Assembly (NCBI GenBank): GCA_002337005.1
Contig: DDFD01000056.1
Coordinates: forward strand, 1-64,000
Length of the DNA stretch: 64,000 nucleotides
Reading direction: 5' to 3'
Origin: Flavobacteriales bacterium UBA1937
Lineage (GTDB): Bacteria; Bacteroidota; Bacteroidia; Flavobacteriales; Weeksellaceae
In this document: in pieces, positions 1 through 8,171 of the stretch
Layout of the letters: the number at the start of each line of letters is the position of its first letter
Numbering within the stretch: position 1 is the first letter of the stretch
Translations under genes and position numbers: made by a program
The notes under the pieces: model-generated
Told to the model about the DNA's origin: nothing
What the model saw: only the letters and a program-made list of their open reading frames with translations
Database searches by the model: none

Positions 1-1
1 A

Positions 2-1165
2 GCTGCTGGTTCTAGAATGCTTCAATTGATGGAGTTATTTCTCTCACAAAATTATCAAACCACCTTTCTTTCTACCGCTTCTATTTCTGAAAATAGTTTT
101 GATTTAAGTTCAAAAAACATTCAATTCCAAAACATTGTTCTGAATGATAGCAGTTTTGACGAAATCATCAAAAAAATCAATCCTGAAATTGTCATTTTTG
201 ACAGATTTACAACAGAAGAACAATTTGGGTGGAGAGTTTCAGAACAAGTTCCTGATGCTTTTAAAATTCTTGACACAGAAGATTTACATTTTTTAAGAAG
301 TGCTAGAGAAAGAGCCTTTAAACAAAATAAAAATCTACAAGATTCAGATTTAATTAATGATGTTTTCAAAAGAGAACTAGCGTCTATTTTAAGATGTGAT
401 TTATCTTTGATTATTTCTGAATTTGAAATGAATTTACTTAAAAATCAATTCAGAATTGATGAAAAAATTCTGCATTACCTTCCTCTTTTTACAGAAATTA
501 AAAACTCTAAAATTCCTTTTTCGGAAAGAAAAAATTTTGTAAGCATCGGGAATTTTCTGCACGAACCAAATTGGCAAACCGTTCTTCAACTCAAGAAAAT
601 TTGGAAAAATATCAAAAATCATCTTCCCGAAGCCGAAATTAATATTTATGGAGCTTATGCTACAGAAAAAGTTTTCCAATTACATAACCAAAAAGAAGGT
701 TTCATCATCAAAGGAAGAGCCGAAAATGTAGAAACTATTTTCAATCAAGCCAAAGTTCTATTAGCTCCAATTCCTTTCGGAGCAGGAATTAAAGGGAAAT
801 TGCTAGAAAGCATGCAATTTGGTTTGCCGAATGTTACTTCCACCATTGGAGCTGAAGCTATGCAAGGAAATTTTGATTGGAATGGCTTCATTACCGATAA
901 CGAAACCGAATTTGTAGAAAAAGCAACACTACTCTATCAAGACGAAAATATTTGGCAAAAATCTCAAAAAAACGGTTATCAAATTGCTGAAAATTTATTC
1001 AAAAAAGAACTTTTTGAGAAGGATTTTAATGAAAAGACAAATTGGATTTCTGAACATTTGAGTGAACACAGAAATGCTAATTTTCTAGGACAAATTCTTC
1101 AACATCATTCTTTACAAAGTACAAAATACCTCAGCAAATGGATTGAAGAAAAGAACAAAAAATAA
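2..1165 (+). CDS. Glycosyltransferase, group 1 (GT4-like), 5' end outside window
   Basis: This is probably a sugar transferase acting on a cell-surface glycan or lipid-linked sugar at the inner membrane; the substrate cannot be read from the sequence. The frame is open through the left edge (codons before the ATG at 17 read A-A-G-S-R), so that ATG is likely internal and the true start lies upstream. The C-terminal half carries the donor-binding segment GAGIKGKLLESMQFGLP at roughly nt 780-830, a variant of the conserved E-x7-E region of group 1 glycosyltransferases. The protein has no signal peptide or membrane segment in the visible part. It ends 67 bases before the next start. Family-level confidence is good; specificity is unknown. 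Confidence 0.7.
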   Translation, partial: AAGSRMLQLMELFLSQNYQTTFLSTASISENSFDLSSKNIQFQNIVLNDSSFDEIIKKINPEIVIFDRFTTEEQFGWRVSEQVPDAFKILDTEDLHFLRSARERAFKQNKNLQDSDLINDVFKRELASILRCDLSLIISEFEMNLLKNQFRIDEKILHYLPLFTEIKNSKIPFSERKNFVSIGNFLHEPNWQTVLQLKKIWKNIKNHLPEAEINIYGAYATEKVFQLHNQKEGFIIKGRAENVETIFNQAKVLLAPIPFGAGIKGKLLESMQFGLPNVTSTIGAEAMQGNFDWNGFITDNETEFVEKATLLYQDENIWQKSQKNGYQIAENLFKKELFEKDFNEKTNWISEHLSEHRNANFLGQILQHHSLQSTKYLSKWIEEKNKK

Positions 1166-1232
1166 TCCCACAAAATTTCCGTATTTTTACACTTTCATTT
1201 CAAATGAGGCAAAAAAGCCTTCAAGAAAACCT

Positions 1233-2393
1233 ATGGATACAGAAAATTTACAAATTCAGATAAAAACATTTTTCGGTTTAGAAGAAATTCTGGCGGAAGA
1301 AATTAAAAAACTTGGCGGAAGAAAAGTAGAAATTAAAAACCGTGCCGTAAACTGCGAAGGCGACCTTGGTTTTCTTTACAAAATCAACTATTCTGCGAGA
1401 ACAGCTGTTAAAATTTTAGTTCCAATTGCCACTTTTAAAGCGTGGAACGAAAATAAATTGTACGATAAAATTTTCGATTTTCCTTGGGAAACGGTTATGA
1501 ACGTAAACCAAACTTTTGCGATAGATTCTACAGTTTATTCTGAAACATTCACGCATTCACAATTTGTGGCTTTGAAAATGAAAGATGCGATTTGTGATTA
1601 TTTTGTGATGAAAGAAAGACGCAGACCAGACGTTGACCCGAAAAATCCTGATATTAAATTCCATCTTCACATTGATAGAGAATTGGTTACGATTTCTTTG
1701 GATTCTTCGGGAGATCCTTTATTTAAGCGTGGTTACCGAAAAGAACAAGGAGAAGCGCCAATTAATGAAGTCTTGGCTTCGGGAATGTTGCAATTGGCAG
1801 GTTGGGACGGAAAAGGCAATTTTCTAGATCCAATGTGCGGAAGTGGAACACTTTTAATAGAAGCAGCAATGCTCGCAATGGATTTACCGGCGCAGATTTT
1901 TAGAAAGAAATTTGCATTCCAAAATTGGAAAAATTATGATTCCGAATTATTTACGAAAATCAAAGAATTTAGAATCAACAGAGTTAAAGAATTTACTGGG
2001 AAAATTGTAGGTTATGATATTGATGCAAGAATGCTCAACGCTGCGAGAATTAATATAGAAGCCGCAGAAATGGAAGACGTAATCGAAGTAAAAAAACAAA
2101 ATTTCTTTGAATCTGAAAAAGATATGTTCCCGTTGTTGATGGTTTTCAATCCGCCTTATGATGAGAGAATTACGATTAACGACCCTGATTTTTACAAAAA
2201 AATAGGCGATACTTTTAAACAAAAATATCCCAATACTTTAGCTTGGATGATTTCATCAGATTTAGAAGGCGTAAAAAATGTAGGCTTAAGACCTTCCAGA
2301 AAAATAAAATTGTTTAACGGAAAATTAGAATGCCGTTTCTTGCAATACGAAATGTATGAAGGAACGAAGAAGATTCATAAATTAGAGAGGTAA
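1233..2393 (+). CDS. THUMP-domain class I SAM-dependent RNA methyltransferase (RlmL N-terminal-like)
   Basis: It probably methylates a guanine base in 23S rRNA or tRNA using S-adenosylmethionine. The N-terminal ~160 residues fit a THUMP/ferredoxin-like RNA-binding region. The catalytic part shows the SAM-binding loop LDPMCGSGT near residue 200 and the NPPY motif near residue 306, typical of N-methyltransferases acting on nucleic acid bases. The frame also runs upstream from an ATG at 1143, but that would overlap the previous gene. The ATG at 1233 gives MDTENLQIQIKTFFGLEEIL, which matches where this family normally begins, giving 386 residues. No fused RlmK domain is present, which is usual in Bacteroidota. 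Confidence 0.85.
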   Translation: MDTENLQIQIKTFFGLEEILAEEIKKLGGRKVEIKNRAVNCEGDLGFLYKINYSARTAVKILVPIATFKAWNENKLYDKIFDFPWETVMNVNQTFAIDSTVYSETFTHSQFVALKMKDAICDYFVMKERRRPDVDPKNPDIKFHLHIDRELVTISLDSSGDPLFKRGYRKEQGEAPINEVLASGMLQLAGWDGKGNFLDPMCGSGTLLIEAAMLAMDLPAQIFRKKFAFQNWKNYDSELFTKIKEFRINRVKEFTGKIVGYDIDARMLNAARINIEAAEMEDVIEVKKQNFFESEKDMFPLLMVFNPPYDERITINDPDFYKKIGDTFKQKYPNTLAWMISSDLEGVKNVGLRPSRKIKLFNGKLECRFLQYEMYEGTKKIHKLER

Positions 2394-2415
2394 AATCTCG
2401 CTGATTGAACAAATT

Positions 2416-2448
2416 AGGCGGATAAACTCCGCCTTACTCTTTTTTTGA
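2416..2448. terminator. GGCGGA hairpin between convergent genes
   Basis: AGGCGGA (2416-2422) pairs with TCCGCCT (2428-2434) around a 5-base loop, followed by TTACTCTTTTTTT. It lies between the convergent methyltransferase and DUF2971 genes and overlaps the DUF2971 stop codon. It can serve as terminator for the plus-strand gene. The word CTGATTGAACAAATTAGGCGG before it resembles other word repeats in the window. Confidence 0.5.
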
Positions 2449-3537
2449 TTCATCTATAAATTGATACCTATCTTCTCCTTCTATTTTCATAAGTTTTAAT
2501 TTATGTGGTTTTATTTTCAATTTACCATCTTCTACCACATCCTCCATCATGTAAATTTTTTCACTATATTTTTCAAATAAAATTGACATAAATTGTTTAA
2601 AAATTTCATATTCATTTTTGACTTTAATTCTTTCAAATTCGTCATTGTATGTTCTATATACTAAATCATTAGATTTTATTAAATTATAAAATAACAAATC
2701 TTTATTTTTTTCTAATTTTATAAATTCACTATTCAAAAAATTTCTTCCAATAAATATTCTTTTAATACTTTTTTCACTATAATTAAAATTACTATTATTA
2801 TGTCCTTTATAATATTGATATGCTGAATTTAACTTATTAAATGGCACATCCATATCATTTTTAAATATAGTAATCCTATATTCTTTTTCATATTTCCAAT
2901 CTATTGATTTCAAATTAGTTAAATATAAAATAGGAATTAAAATATCATTAATTTCAAAGCCTTTTTTAGCAATGTCTAAAATTTCAATATTGTCGATGTA
3001 TTGAACTGGTCTAGAATAAACTTTTAAAACATCTTCATTTAATGTATTATTTTCAATTAATGATTCTGAATCAAACTCTATACAAAATCCGTTATTCATA
3101 GCATAATGTGCCCATAATAGAACATTATCGAATTTTTCTGTTAATGATATATTCCTAAACTGACCAGAATAGTAATAATAAATGAATTTATTTAAATTTT
3201 TAAAATTATTTTCACTTTCTAGATTTATTATAGACTTCTTATTTGAGTCGTTAACTTTTAGTGAAGCAAGTTTTAGATAAAACAATTTTGCTTTTTCAAT
3301 ATTTTCAAAACTATCATAACCCAAAATTTTATATGAACAATCTAATAAATCATTTAACTCTAAATTATTAGAAGCATACAAATAGTTTTCAGATAATGCC
3401 TTTAAACTATAATTATTAAGAGAATAAAATTTATATAAGTTTTTTGGAATTAAAAACTGAGAATTAACAATAACTCCATTTAATGTATATTTAAATTCTT
3501 TCTTATCACAATCATAAGATACAATTTCTTTATGCAT
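2434..3537 (-). CDS. DUF2971 family protein
   Basis: The function is unknown. The sequence has the DUF2971 layout: an early K-F/Y-Y-S-L segment (LYKFYSLNNYSLKALSENYL), an aspartate/asparagine-rich turn (LELNDLLDC), and the hallmark LLWAHYAMNNGFCIEFD near the middle. It has no signal peptide or membrane segment, so it is probably cytoplasmic. DUF2971 genes are often accessory and are sometimes found near defence genes, but nothing of that kind adjoins it here. Its codons are clearly more A/T-rich than those of neighbouring genes, which suggests acquisition by transfer. A -7 box lies 12 bases upstream of the start. Family assignment is firm, role is not. Confidence 0.8.
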   Translation of the reverse strand: MHKEIVSYDCDKKEFKYTLNGVIVNSQFLIPKNLYKFYSLNNYSLKALSENYLYASNNLELNDLLDCSYKILGYDSFENIEKAKLFYLKLASLKVNDSNKKSIINLESENNFKNLNKFIYYYYSGQFRNISLTEKFDNVLLWAHYAMNNGFCIEFDSESLIENNTLNEDVLKVYSRPVQYIDNIEILDIAKKGFEINDILIPILYLTNLKSIDWKYEKEYRITIFKNDMDVPFNKLNSAYQYYKGHNNSNFNYSEKSIKRIFIGRNFLNSEFIKLEKNKDLLFYNLIKSNDLVYRTYNDEFERIKVKNEYEIFKQFMSILFEKYSEKIYMMEDVVEDGKLKIKPHKLKLMKIEGEDRYQFIDESKKE

Positions 3538-3548
3538 AGTTTTTCTTT

Positions 3549-3556
3549 CAAAGATA
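3549..3556 (-). promoter_or_regulatory. -7 box TATCTTTG for the DUF2971 gene
   Basis: Read on the minus strand the bases are TATCTTTG, matching the Bacteroidota -7 consensus TAnnTTTG, about 12 bases before the start codon at 3537. No clear -33 TTTG was found, so this rests on one element and its position. Confidence 0.45.
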
Positions 3557-3661
3557 CATCGCTATTTATAAACTTTAAGCTTTGCTAATTATGACTATCT
3601 ATTTATTTTAAAAAAAACAATAAATAATTCTAAATAATTTATCAATTATAGAGCATTTCAC

Positions 3662-3669
3662 TATCTTTG
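3662..3669 (+). promoter_or_regulatory. -7 box TATCTTTG for the DUF1599 gene
   Basis: TATCTTTG matches TAnnTTTG and lies 25 bases before the ATG at 3695. With the box at 3549-3556 it forms a divergent promoter pair in the 157-base gap. A -33 element is not obvious. Confidence 0.45.
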
Positions 3670-3694
3670 AAAATTAAATTTTTCAAAAAATTCA

Positions 3695-4240
3695 ATGCAA
3701 AATACAGCTCAACAATTTAGCGAAGTTATCCATCAATGCCGTGATTTGTTTTCTAAAAAATTACAAGATTACGGTGCAGCTTGGCGTGTTTTAAGACCTA
3801 GTTCTATTACCGACCAAATTTACATTAAAGTCAATAGAATCCGCACTTTACAGATGACCGATGTAAAAATGGTAGATGAACACGAAGAAGATGAATTTAT
3901 TGCGATTGTGAACTACTCTATCATTGGCTTAATACAATTAGAGAAAGGTTTTTCTGAAAATTTAGACGAAGACAGAACCGAAATTCTGAAATTATACGAT
4001 GATTATGCTCAAAAAGCAAAGGATTTAATGCTTCGTAAAAACCACGATTACGGTGAAGCTTGGCGTGAAATGAGGATTTCATCTATCACCGATTTAATTT
4101 ATCAAAAAGTTCTTCGCACGAAACAAATAGAAGACAACAAAGGAAAAACAGTTGCTTCCGAAGGAATTGACGCTAATTATTACGATATGTTGAATTATGC
4201 GGCGTTTTGTTTGATTAAATTTTCGGAAACTAATTCCTAA
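3695..4240 (+). CDS. DUF1599 (nucleotide-modification-associated) protein with internal duplication
   Basis: The function is unknown; the family belongs to a domain group associated with nucleotide metabolism or modification. Two similar segments are visible: KLQDYGAAWRVLRPSSITDQ near residues 22-41 and KNHDYGEAWREMRISSITDL near residues 113-132, each followed by an IY-K-V-R helix. So the 181-residue protein is a tandem repeat of one module. It is soluble, with no signal peptide. The stop codon sits inside the first copy of a CTAATTCCTAA word repeat that fills the gap to the next gene. It probably shares a transcript with the following membrane-protein gene. Confidence 0.85.
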   Translation: MQNTAQQFSEVIHQCRDLFSKKLQDYGAAWRVLRPSSITDQIYIKVNRIRTLQMTDVKMVDEHEEDEFIAIVNYSIIGLIQLEKGFSENLDEDRTEILKLYDDYAQKAKDLMLRKNHDYGEAWREMRISSITDLIYQKVLRTKQIEDNKGKTVASEGIDANYYDMLNYAAFCLIKFSETNS

Positions 4241-4263
4241 ATCCCAATCCCTAATTCCTAAAA
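4231..4263 (+). repeat. Degenerate word repeat (CTAATTCCTAA family)
   Basis: Three imperfect copies of a TAATTCCTAA / AATCCCAATCC word run from the last codons of the DUF1599 gene to just before the ATG at 4265. A related AATTCCTAAAT string occurs at 23690-23698. No hairpin is evident. Confidence 0.6.
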
Positions 4264-4264
4264 G

Positions 4265-5353
4265 ATGAAAAGAATTTTACGTTACATTATCGCCATCATC
4301 TTCATTATATCAGGCTTCGTAAAAGCTGTAGATGTGAAAGGTTTTTCGTTTAAACTCGAAGAATATTTTTCGCCCGATGTTTTTAATATCAATTTTTTAG
4401 AAAATTATGCTTTAGAAATTGCAGTTTTTGTAGTGGCTTTAGAACTGATTTTAGGGTTAATGTTGTTGATGAAAATTAAGTTAAAAACTACACTACTTTC
4501 TTTGATTGCATTGTGTATCTTCTTTGCATTTCTTACATTTTATTCGGCGTATTTTAATAAAGTTACGGATTGCGGTTGTTTTGGTGATGCTATTAAATTC
4601 ACGCCTTGGCAAAGTTTCTGGAAAGATATGGCGTTGCTTTTTGGTTTGGTGATTTTATGGTTTTTGAATAAAAAATCAGATACACTCAACAACGAAAAAG
4701 GTTGTCTCAAAATGCCGTTTCTTTGGTTAGGAATTTTTGCTTCTGCTTACATTATTTATCACGGATTTGCTCACGAACCTTTGATTGATTTTAGAGATTA
4801 TAAAATTGGCGTTGATATGAATGTAGAAAAACAAAAAATTGCAGCCAATCCTTCAGAATTCAAAACTTCTTACACCTTAAAAAACTCTAAAACAGGCGAA
4901 GAAAAAGTAGTAGGACAAGACGATTACGTAAACCAAAAACAATATTGGGAAGAAGGAACACCTTGGCAAATTCAGTCAGGTAAAGAAGTTTCTATTTTGG
5001 TGAAACAGGGCTACAATTCTGCTATAGACCACTTTAAATTAGAAAATGCAAACGGAAATGACGTTACCAACCAAATTCTACATTTACCGAAAGTGTATTT
5101 AGTTTTCAGTTATAAGCCTGAAAAAATGGACACATATGATAGAGACACAATTGAACATTTAGAGGCATTAACATTAGATGGCAGCAAAATATTTGGAATT
5201 TCCACAAAACCAAATGTCTTTCCATATGTAGAAAACTTAACAATGGACGGAACCGCTATCAAAACCATTGCAAGAAGCAATCCTTTTGTTTTAGTTTTAG
5301 AAAATGGAAAAATTAAAGAAAAGAAAAGCCTGGAAGATTTTTTAAAACATTAA
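4265..5353 (+). CDS. BT_3928-type DoxX-like membrane protein
   Basis: This is an inner-membrane protein of unproven function. The first ~140 residues are a DoxX/MauE-like four-helix membrane domain starting IIAIIFIISGFVKAVD, with a conserved TDCGCFGDAI turn between helices 3 and 4. A further hydrophobic segment near residue 155 leads into a ~190-residue domain that probably faces the periplasm. MauE-like proteins support disulfide or redox maturation, and the paired cysteines of the C-G-C turn fit that idea, but this is inference. In Bacteroidota this gene commonly follows a DUF1599 gene, as it does here, and the two are separated only by a word repeat. Confidence 0.75.
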   Translation: MKRILRYIIAIIFIISGFVKAVDVKGFSFKLEEYFSPDVFNINFLENYALEIAVFVVALELILGLMLLMKIKLKTTLLSLIALCIFFAFLTFYSAYFNKVTDCGCFGDAIKFTPWQSFWKDMALLFGLVILWFLNKKSDTLNNEKGCLKMPFLWLGIFASAYIIYHGFAHEPLIDFRDYKIGVDMNVEKQKIAANPSEFKTSYTLKNSKTGEEKVVGQDDYVNQKQYWEEGTPWQIQSGKEVSILVKQGYNSAIDHFKLENANGNDVTNQILHLPKVYLVFSYKPEKMDTYDRDTIEHLEALTLDGSKIFGISTKPNVFPYVENLTMDGTAIKTIARSNPFVLVLENGKIKEKKSLEDFLKH

Positions 5354-5367
5354 AATTATAGATTAAA

Positions 5368-5412
5368 AAACTTTGCGCTCATTGCGAAAAACTTCGCGAC
5401 TTTGCGTGAAAA
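5368..5412 (+). repeat. Degenerate word repeat (ACTTTGCG family)
   Basis: Imperfect copies of AACTTTGCG / CATTGCGAA / ACTTCGCG follow each other immediately before the TerB-like gene at 5426. It lies in the leader or intergenic RNA of that gene. Confidence 0.6.
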
Positions 5413-5425
5413 AACAATAAATAAT

Positions 5426-5773
5426 ATGAGAAAAACCAACAAATCAATCGCTGGATATCATTTGCTGATGATACTTTCGGCAGTAGATTATAAATTTCAT
5501 TCTGAAGAAGAAAAAGTAATCAGAGAATATCTGGAAGAAGAATTTCCTTTACCAATAAATTTTGATAACGAAATAGACCAAATTGCCTCTCTAAAACCAG
5601 AACAATGGAAAGAACATTTTGAGTTTCAAGCACAATGCTTTTATGATGATTCTATCGAAAAAGAAAGAGAAGAATTCAAGAAATTTGCAAAAAAACTTAT
5701 CAAAGCAAACAACGTAGTTTCGGAAGAAGAACACGATTTCTATTCTTTGATGAAGTCCATTTGGAAAATGTAA
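5426..5773 (+). CDS. TerB-like small helical protein
   Basis: A 115-residue acidic, all-helical protein resembling the TerB fold, a metal-binding helical domain first seen in tellurite resistance operons. The motif LLMILSAVDYKFHSEEEKVI near the N-terminus and an E-E-H-D-F helix at the C-terminus fit the paired helical repeats. A TTG at 5402 would extend the frame by eight residues into a word repeat; the ATG at 5426 (MRKTNKSIAGYH) is preferred. No other ter genes are nearby, so a tellurite role should not be assumed. It is likely cytoplasmic. Confidence 0.65.
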   Translation: MRKTNKSIAGYHLLMILSAVDYKFHSEEEKVIREYLEEEFPLPINFDNEIDQIASLKPEQWKEHFEFQAQCFYDDSIEKEREEFKKFAKKLIKANNVVSEEEHDFYSLMKSIWKM

Positions 5774-5775
5774 GC

Positions 5776-5862
5776 AGTATTTGGTGTTTAGTGTTTAGAT
5801 TATATGTAATGAGCCAATCTGCTAAATCCGCCAAATCACTGATTTAAAATCATTAAAACTGA
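5776..5862 (+). repeat. Two word-repeat strings before tpiA
   Basis: GTGTTTAGTGTTTAG is a small tandem repeat, followed by AATCTGCTAAATCCGCCAAAT, which belongs to the CTGCTAAATCCGC-type words also seen at 17166-17246. The remainder of the gap to tpiA is plain A/T-rich leader. Confidence 0.5.
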
Positions 5863-5949
5863 TGCAATTCATACCGCAATATTTCTGTAATACTTCGGAA
5901 TTTTAGAAATTTGCAAAAATTTAAAATTTAACCTCAACACTTTATAAAA

Positions 5950-6708
5950 ATGAGAAAAAACATCGTAGCAGGAAACTGGAAAATGAACAAAAATGTAATT
6001 GATGCTCAACAATTAATGGCTCAATTATTAGAATATAAAAAAGCAAATACCACCAACTGCGAAGTGTGGATTGCTCCACCTTCATTATATTTAATGATGG
6101 CAAGAGACGTTTTTGAAAACAATGAAGTAGGCGTTTTTTCACAAGATATGAGCGAACACGAAAGTGGCGCTTTCACTGGCGAAATTTCTGCTGATATGTT
6201 GCAATCTATCGAAGCTGACGGTTCTATCATTGGTCACAGCGAAAGAAGACAATACCACGGTGAAACAGACTCTCATTGCAACAGAAAAGTAAAATTGGCT
6301 CTTGATAAAGGCTTAACTCCAATTTATTGCAACGGAGAAACATTAGAACAAAGAAAATCTGGTCAACATTTAGAAGTCGTAAAAAACCAAACTGAAACTG
6401 CACTTTTCACGCTTTCTGCCGAAGAAATTAAAAAAGTGGTTATCGCTTACGAACCAGTTTGGGCAATCGGAACTGGCGAAACTGCCACTCCAGAACAAGC
6501 GCAAGAAATCCATGCACACATCAGAAGTCTTATCGCTGCTAAATACGGACAAGAAGTTGCAGACGAAATTTCTATTCTTTACGGCGGTTCTGTAAAACCA
6601 GACAATGCCAAAGAAATTTTCTCTCAACCCGATATTGACGGTGGTTTAATTGGCGGTGCTGCCTTAAAAATCGAAGATTTTTCTAAAATTATTGAAGGAT
6701 TTAACTAG
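5950..6708 (+). CDS. tpiA: Triose-phosphate isomerase
   Basis: It interconverts dihydroxyacetone phosphate and glyceraldehyde-3-phosphate in glycolysis and gluconeogenesis in the cytoplasm. The 252 residues are full length for the family. Visible motifs are GNWKMNK with the substrate-binding Asn and Lys at the N-terminus, GHSERR with the electrophilic His near residue 96, AYEPVWAIGTG with the catalytic Glu and the flexible loop near residue 165-175, and YGGSV in the phosphate-binding region. A hairpin terminator follows the stop. Its neighbour prmA is transcribed from its own promoter. Confidence 0.97.
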   Translation: MRKNIVAGNWKMNKNVIDAQQLMAQLLEYKKANTTNCEVWIAPPSLYLMMARDVFENNEVGVFSQDMSEHESGAFTGEISADMLQSIEADGSIIGHSERRQYHGETDSHCNRKVKLALDKGLTPIYCNGETLEQRKSGQHLEVVKNQTETALFTLSAEEIKKVVIAYEPVWAIGTGETATPEQAQEIHAHIRSLIAAKYGQEVADEISILYGGSVKPDNAKEIFSQPDIDGGLIGGAALKIEDFSKIIEGFN

Positions 6709-6747
6709 AAATAAGATTCAAGAACCTAGAATCAAGATAAAAGTCTG

Positions 6748-6774
6748 AGCCGAAAGTAATTTTCGGCTTTTTTT
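6748..6774 (+). terminator. Terminator after tpiA
   Basis: AGCCGAAA (6748-6755) pairs with TTTCGGCT (6761-6768), followed by a run of T. It is preceded by AAGATTCAAGAACCTAGAATC, another short word repeat. Confidence 0.8.
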
Positions 6775-7034
6775 AATTCCTCTTTTTTCAGAAAGGGAAT
6801 CTTGAAAACGTTCTCTCCTTTGAAAACAATCGACGCTCGCTTCGCTCGCGCCAAAACCAACTTCTATCGCTCCTACGGAGCTCACCTAAAATACGTCAAA
6901 ATTTCCTACAAACCTTTTGCTCCTACGAAGCAAAACTCCCAAAAGCATTTCATCTCGAAAATTTTTAAGTTTTTGAAAAATTTTTGTGAGTTTTGTATTA
7001 CAAAAATTAGCTCCATTTCGTAAAACAAATTCCG

Positions 7035-7042
7035 TAAATTTG
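7035..7042 (+). promoter_or_regulatory. -7 box TAAATTTG for prmA
   Basis: TAAATTTG fits TAnnTTTG and lies 42 bases before the prmA ATG. The word repeat at 7044-7076 lies downstream of it, so the repeat would be transcribed as part of the leader RNA. Confidence 0.45.
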
Positions 7043-7043
7043 C

Positions 7044-7076
7044 AAACTCGTAACCCGAATCTCGTAACTCGAAACA
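7044..7076 (+). repeat. Word repeat (ACTCGTAAC family) in the prmA leader
   Basis: ACTCGTAAC, CGAATCTCGTAAC and TCGAAAC are imperfect tandem copies of one word, ending eight bases before the prmA ATG. Confidence 0.6.
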
Positions 7077-7084
7077 ACTAACAA

Positions 7085-7912
7085 ATGAACAATTACACCG
7101 AATTCAACTTCAAAATACAACCACTAGAACCTTGGAACGAAATTTTAATGGCAGAACTCATCGAAATCGGCTTTGATAGTTTCACCGAAGAGCTAGAAGG
7201 TATTTTAGCTTACATTCCAACAGATTTGGTGAACGAAGAAAACTTCAAAAATCTAGAAATTTTCAATAATGAAAACGTGAAAATTTCTTACACCTTCCAA
7301 GAAATGCCAAACATCAACTGGAACGAAGAATGGGAAAAAAACTTCTCTCCTATTAATGTAGAAGACAAAATTTTGATTAGAGCAGAATTCCATGAACCGA
7401 ATCCTAAAATGGAAGAAATCATCATTCAACCGAAAATGTCTTTCGGAACTGGACATCACCCTACAACGCATTTAATGATTCAACAAATGTTAGAAATGGA
7501 TTTCCAGGGAAAAAAAGTTTTGGATATGGGTTGCGGAACTTCCGTTCTTGCTATTTATGCCAAAATGAAAGGCGCAAAAGACGTTTTAGCGATTGATATT
7601 GATGAATGGTCGGTAGAAAATTCTAAAGAAAATGCAGAAAGAAACAACGTAGAACTTCGCATAGAATTAGGAACAGCAGAAAATTTAGGCAAAGAAAAAT
7701 TTGACATTATTTTAGCCAATATCAATAGAAATATCCTCATTTCTGACATCCCAACTTATGTAAAAGATATGAATGAAGGCAGCGAATTATTACTTTCTGG
7801 TTTGTGCTTTTTTGATGTAGATGATATTATGCAAGTTTGCACAGAACAAGGCTTGAAACTCAAAAACAAACAACAGCGCGAAGAATGGTGCAGTTTGCTT
7901 TTGGAAAAATAA
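7085..7912 (+). CDS. prmA: Ribosomal protein L11 methyltransferase
   Basis: It trimethylates lysines and the N-terminus of ribosomal protein L11 with S-adenosylmethionine. The 275 residues split into an N-terminal substrate-binding domain and a Rossmann-type methyltransferase domain. The segment FGTGHHPTTH near residue 120 and the SAM-binding loop VLDMGCGTSVLAIYA near residue 148 are clear, followed by NINRNIL as the NxxP-like catalytic region. A hairpin terminator follows. It lies after tpiA but with its own promoter. Confidence 0.92.
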   Translation: MNNYTEFNFKIQPLEPWNEILMAELIEIGFDSFTEELEGILAYIPTDLVNEENFKNLEIFNNENVKISYTFQEMPNINWNEEWEKNFSPINVEDKILIRAEFHEPNPKMEEIIIQPKMSFGTGHHPTTHLMIQQMLEMDFQGKKVLDMGCGTSVLAIYAKMKGAKDVLAIDIDEWSVENSKENAERNNVELRIELGTAENLGKEKFDIILANINRNILISDIPTYVKDMNEGSELLLSGLCFFDVDDIMQVCTEQGLKLKNKQQREEWCSLLLEK

Positions 7913-7920
7913 ATTTCAGA

Positions 7921-7949
7921 AACGTTCAATTGAATTTGAACGTTTTTTT
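7921..7949 (+). terminator. Terminator after prmA
   Basis: AACGTTCAA (7921-7929) pairs with TTGAACGTT (7936-7944) and is followed by seven T residues. Confidence 0.8.
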
Positions 7950-8111
7950 ATTAACTTTAGTTTTAAAATAAAAGGCTTATTCTTTTAAATATTTCTGTGT
8001 TAAGTTTGGTGAAAAAATCTGTTTAAACACAGAGAAACAGCGATTTCATAGAGTTAATGTATTCTCGGTGTAAAACTTTGTGCAGCAGTGGTAAAATACT
8101 ATAAAAATCAT

Positions 8112-8119
8112 TAAATTTG
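8112..8119 (+). promoter_or_regulatory. -7 box TAAATTTG for alaS
   Basis: TAAATTTG fits the -7 consensus and lies 52 bases before the alaS ATG; the word repeat at 8130-8166 lies downstream and would be in the leader RNA. Confidence 0.45.
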
Positions 8120-8129
8120 CAATCTTACA

Positions 8130-8166
8130 AAATGCTGACAGCCAATTGCTGAAAGCCGAAAGCAAA
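8130..8166 (+). repeat. Word repeat (GCTGAAAGCCGAAAGC family) in the alaS leader
   Basis: ATGCTGACAGCC, ATTGCTGAAAGCC and GAAAGC are degenerate copies of one word ending six bases before the alaS ATG. A near twin, GCAGAAAGCCGAAAGCAAAAA, precedes the ABC permease at 39308-39331, so this word is shared by two loci. Confidence 0.65.
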
Positions 8167-8171
8167 AAGAT

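Larger units (their letters stand above)
6709..7084. other. Gene-free gap with small hairpins between tpiA and prmA
   Basis: The gap holds the tpiA terminator, then the direct repeat CGCTCG-CTT-CGCTCG (about 6834-6849), a GCTCC-TAC-GGAGC hairpin (6869-6881) and a TTTTGCT...AGCAAAA hairpin (6915-6935). These are followed by the prmA -7 box and its word repeat. An open frame at 6802-7023 crosses these hairpins and does not look coding. No gene is supported. Confidence 0.6.

Noticed and set aside
5426..5773. Tellurite resistance operon
   Set aside because: Only a TerB-like fold is present, with no terC, terD or related genes nearby.
6802..7023. 73-codon open frame between tpiA and prmA
   Set aside because: It runs across hairpins and direct repeats, has no protein-like pattern, and overlaps the approach to the prmA promoter.
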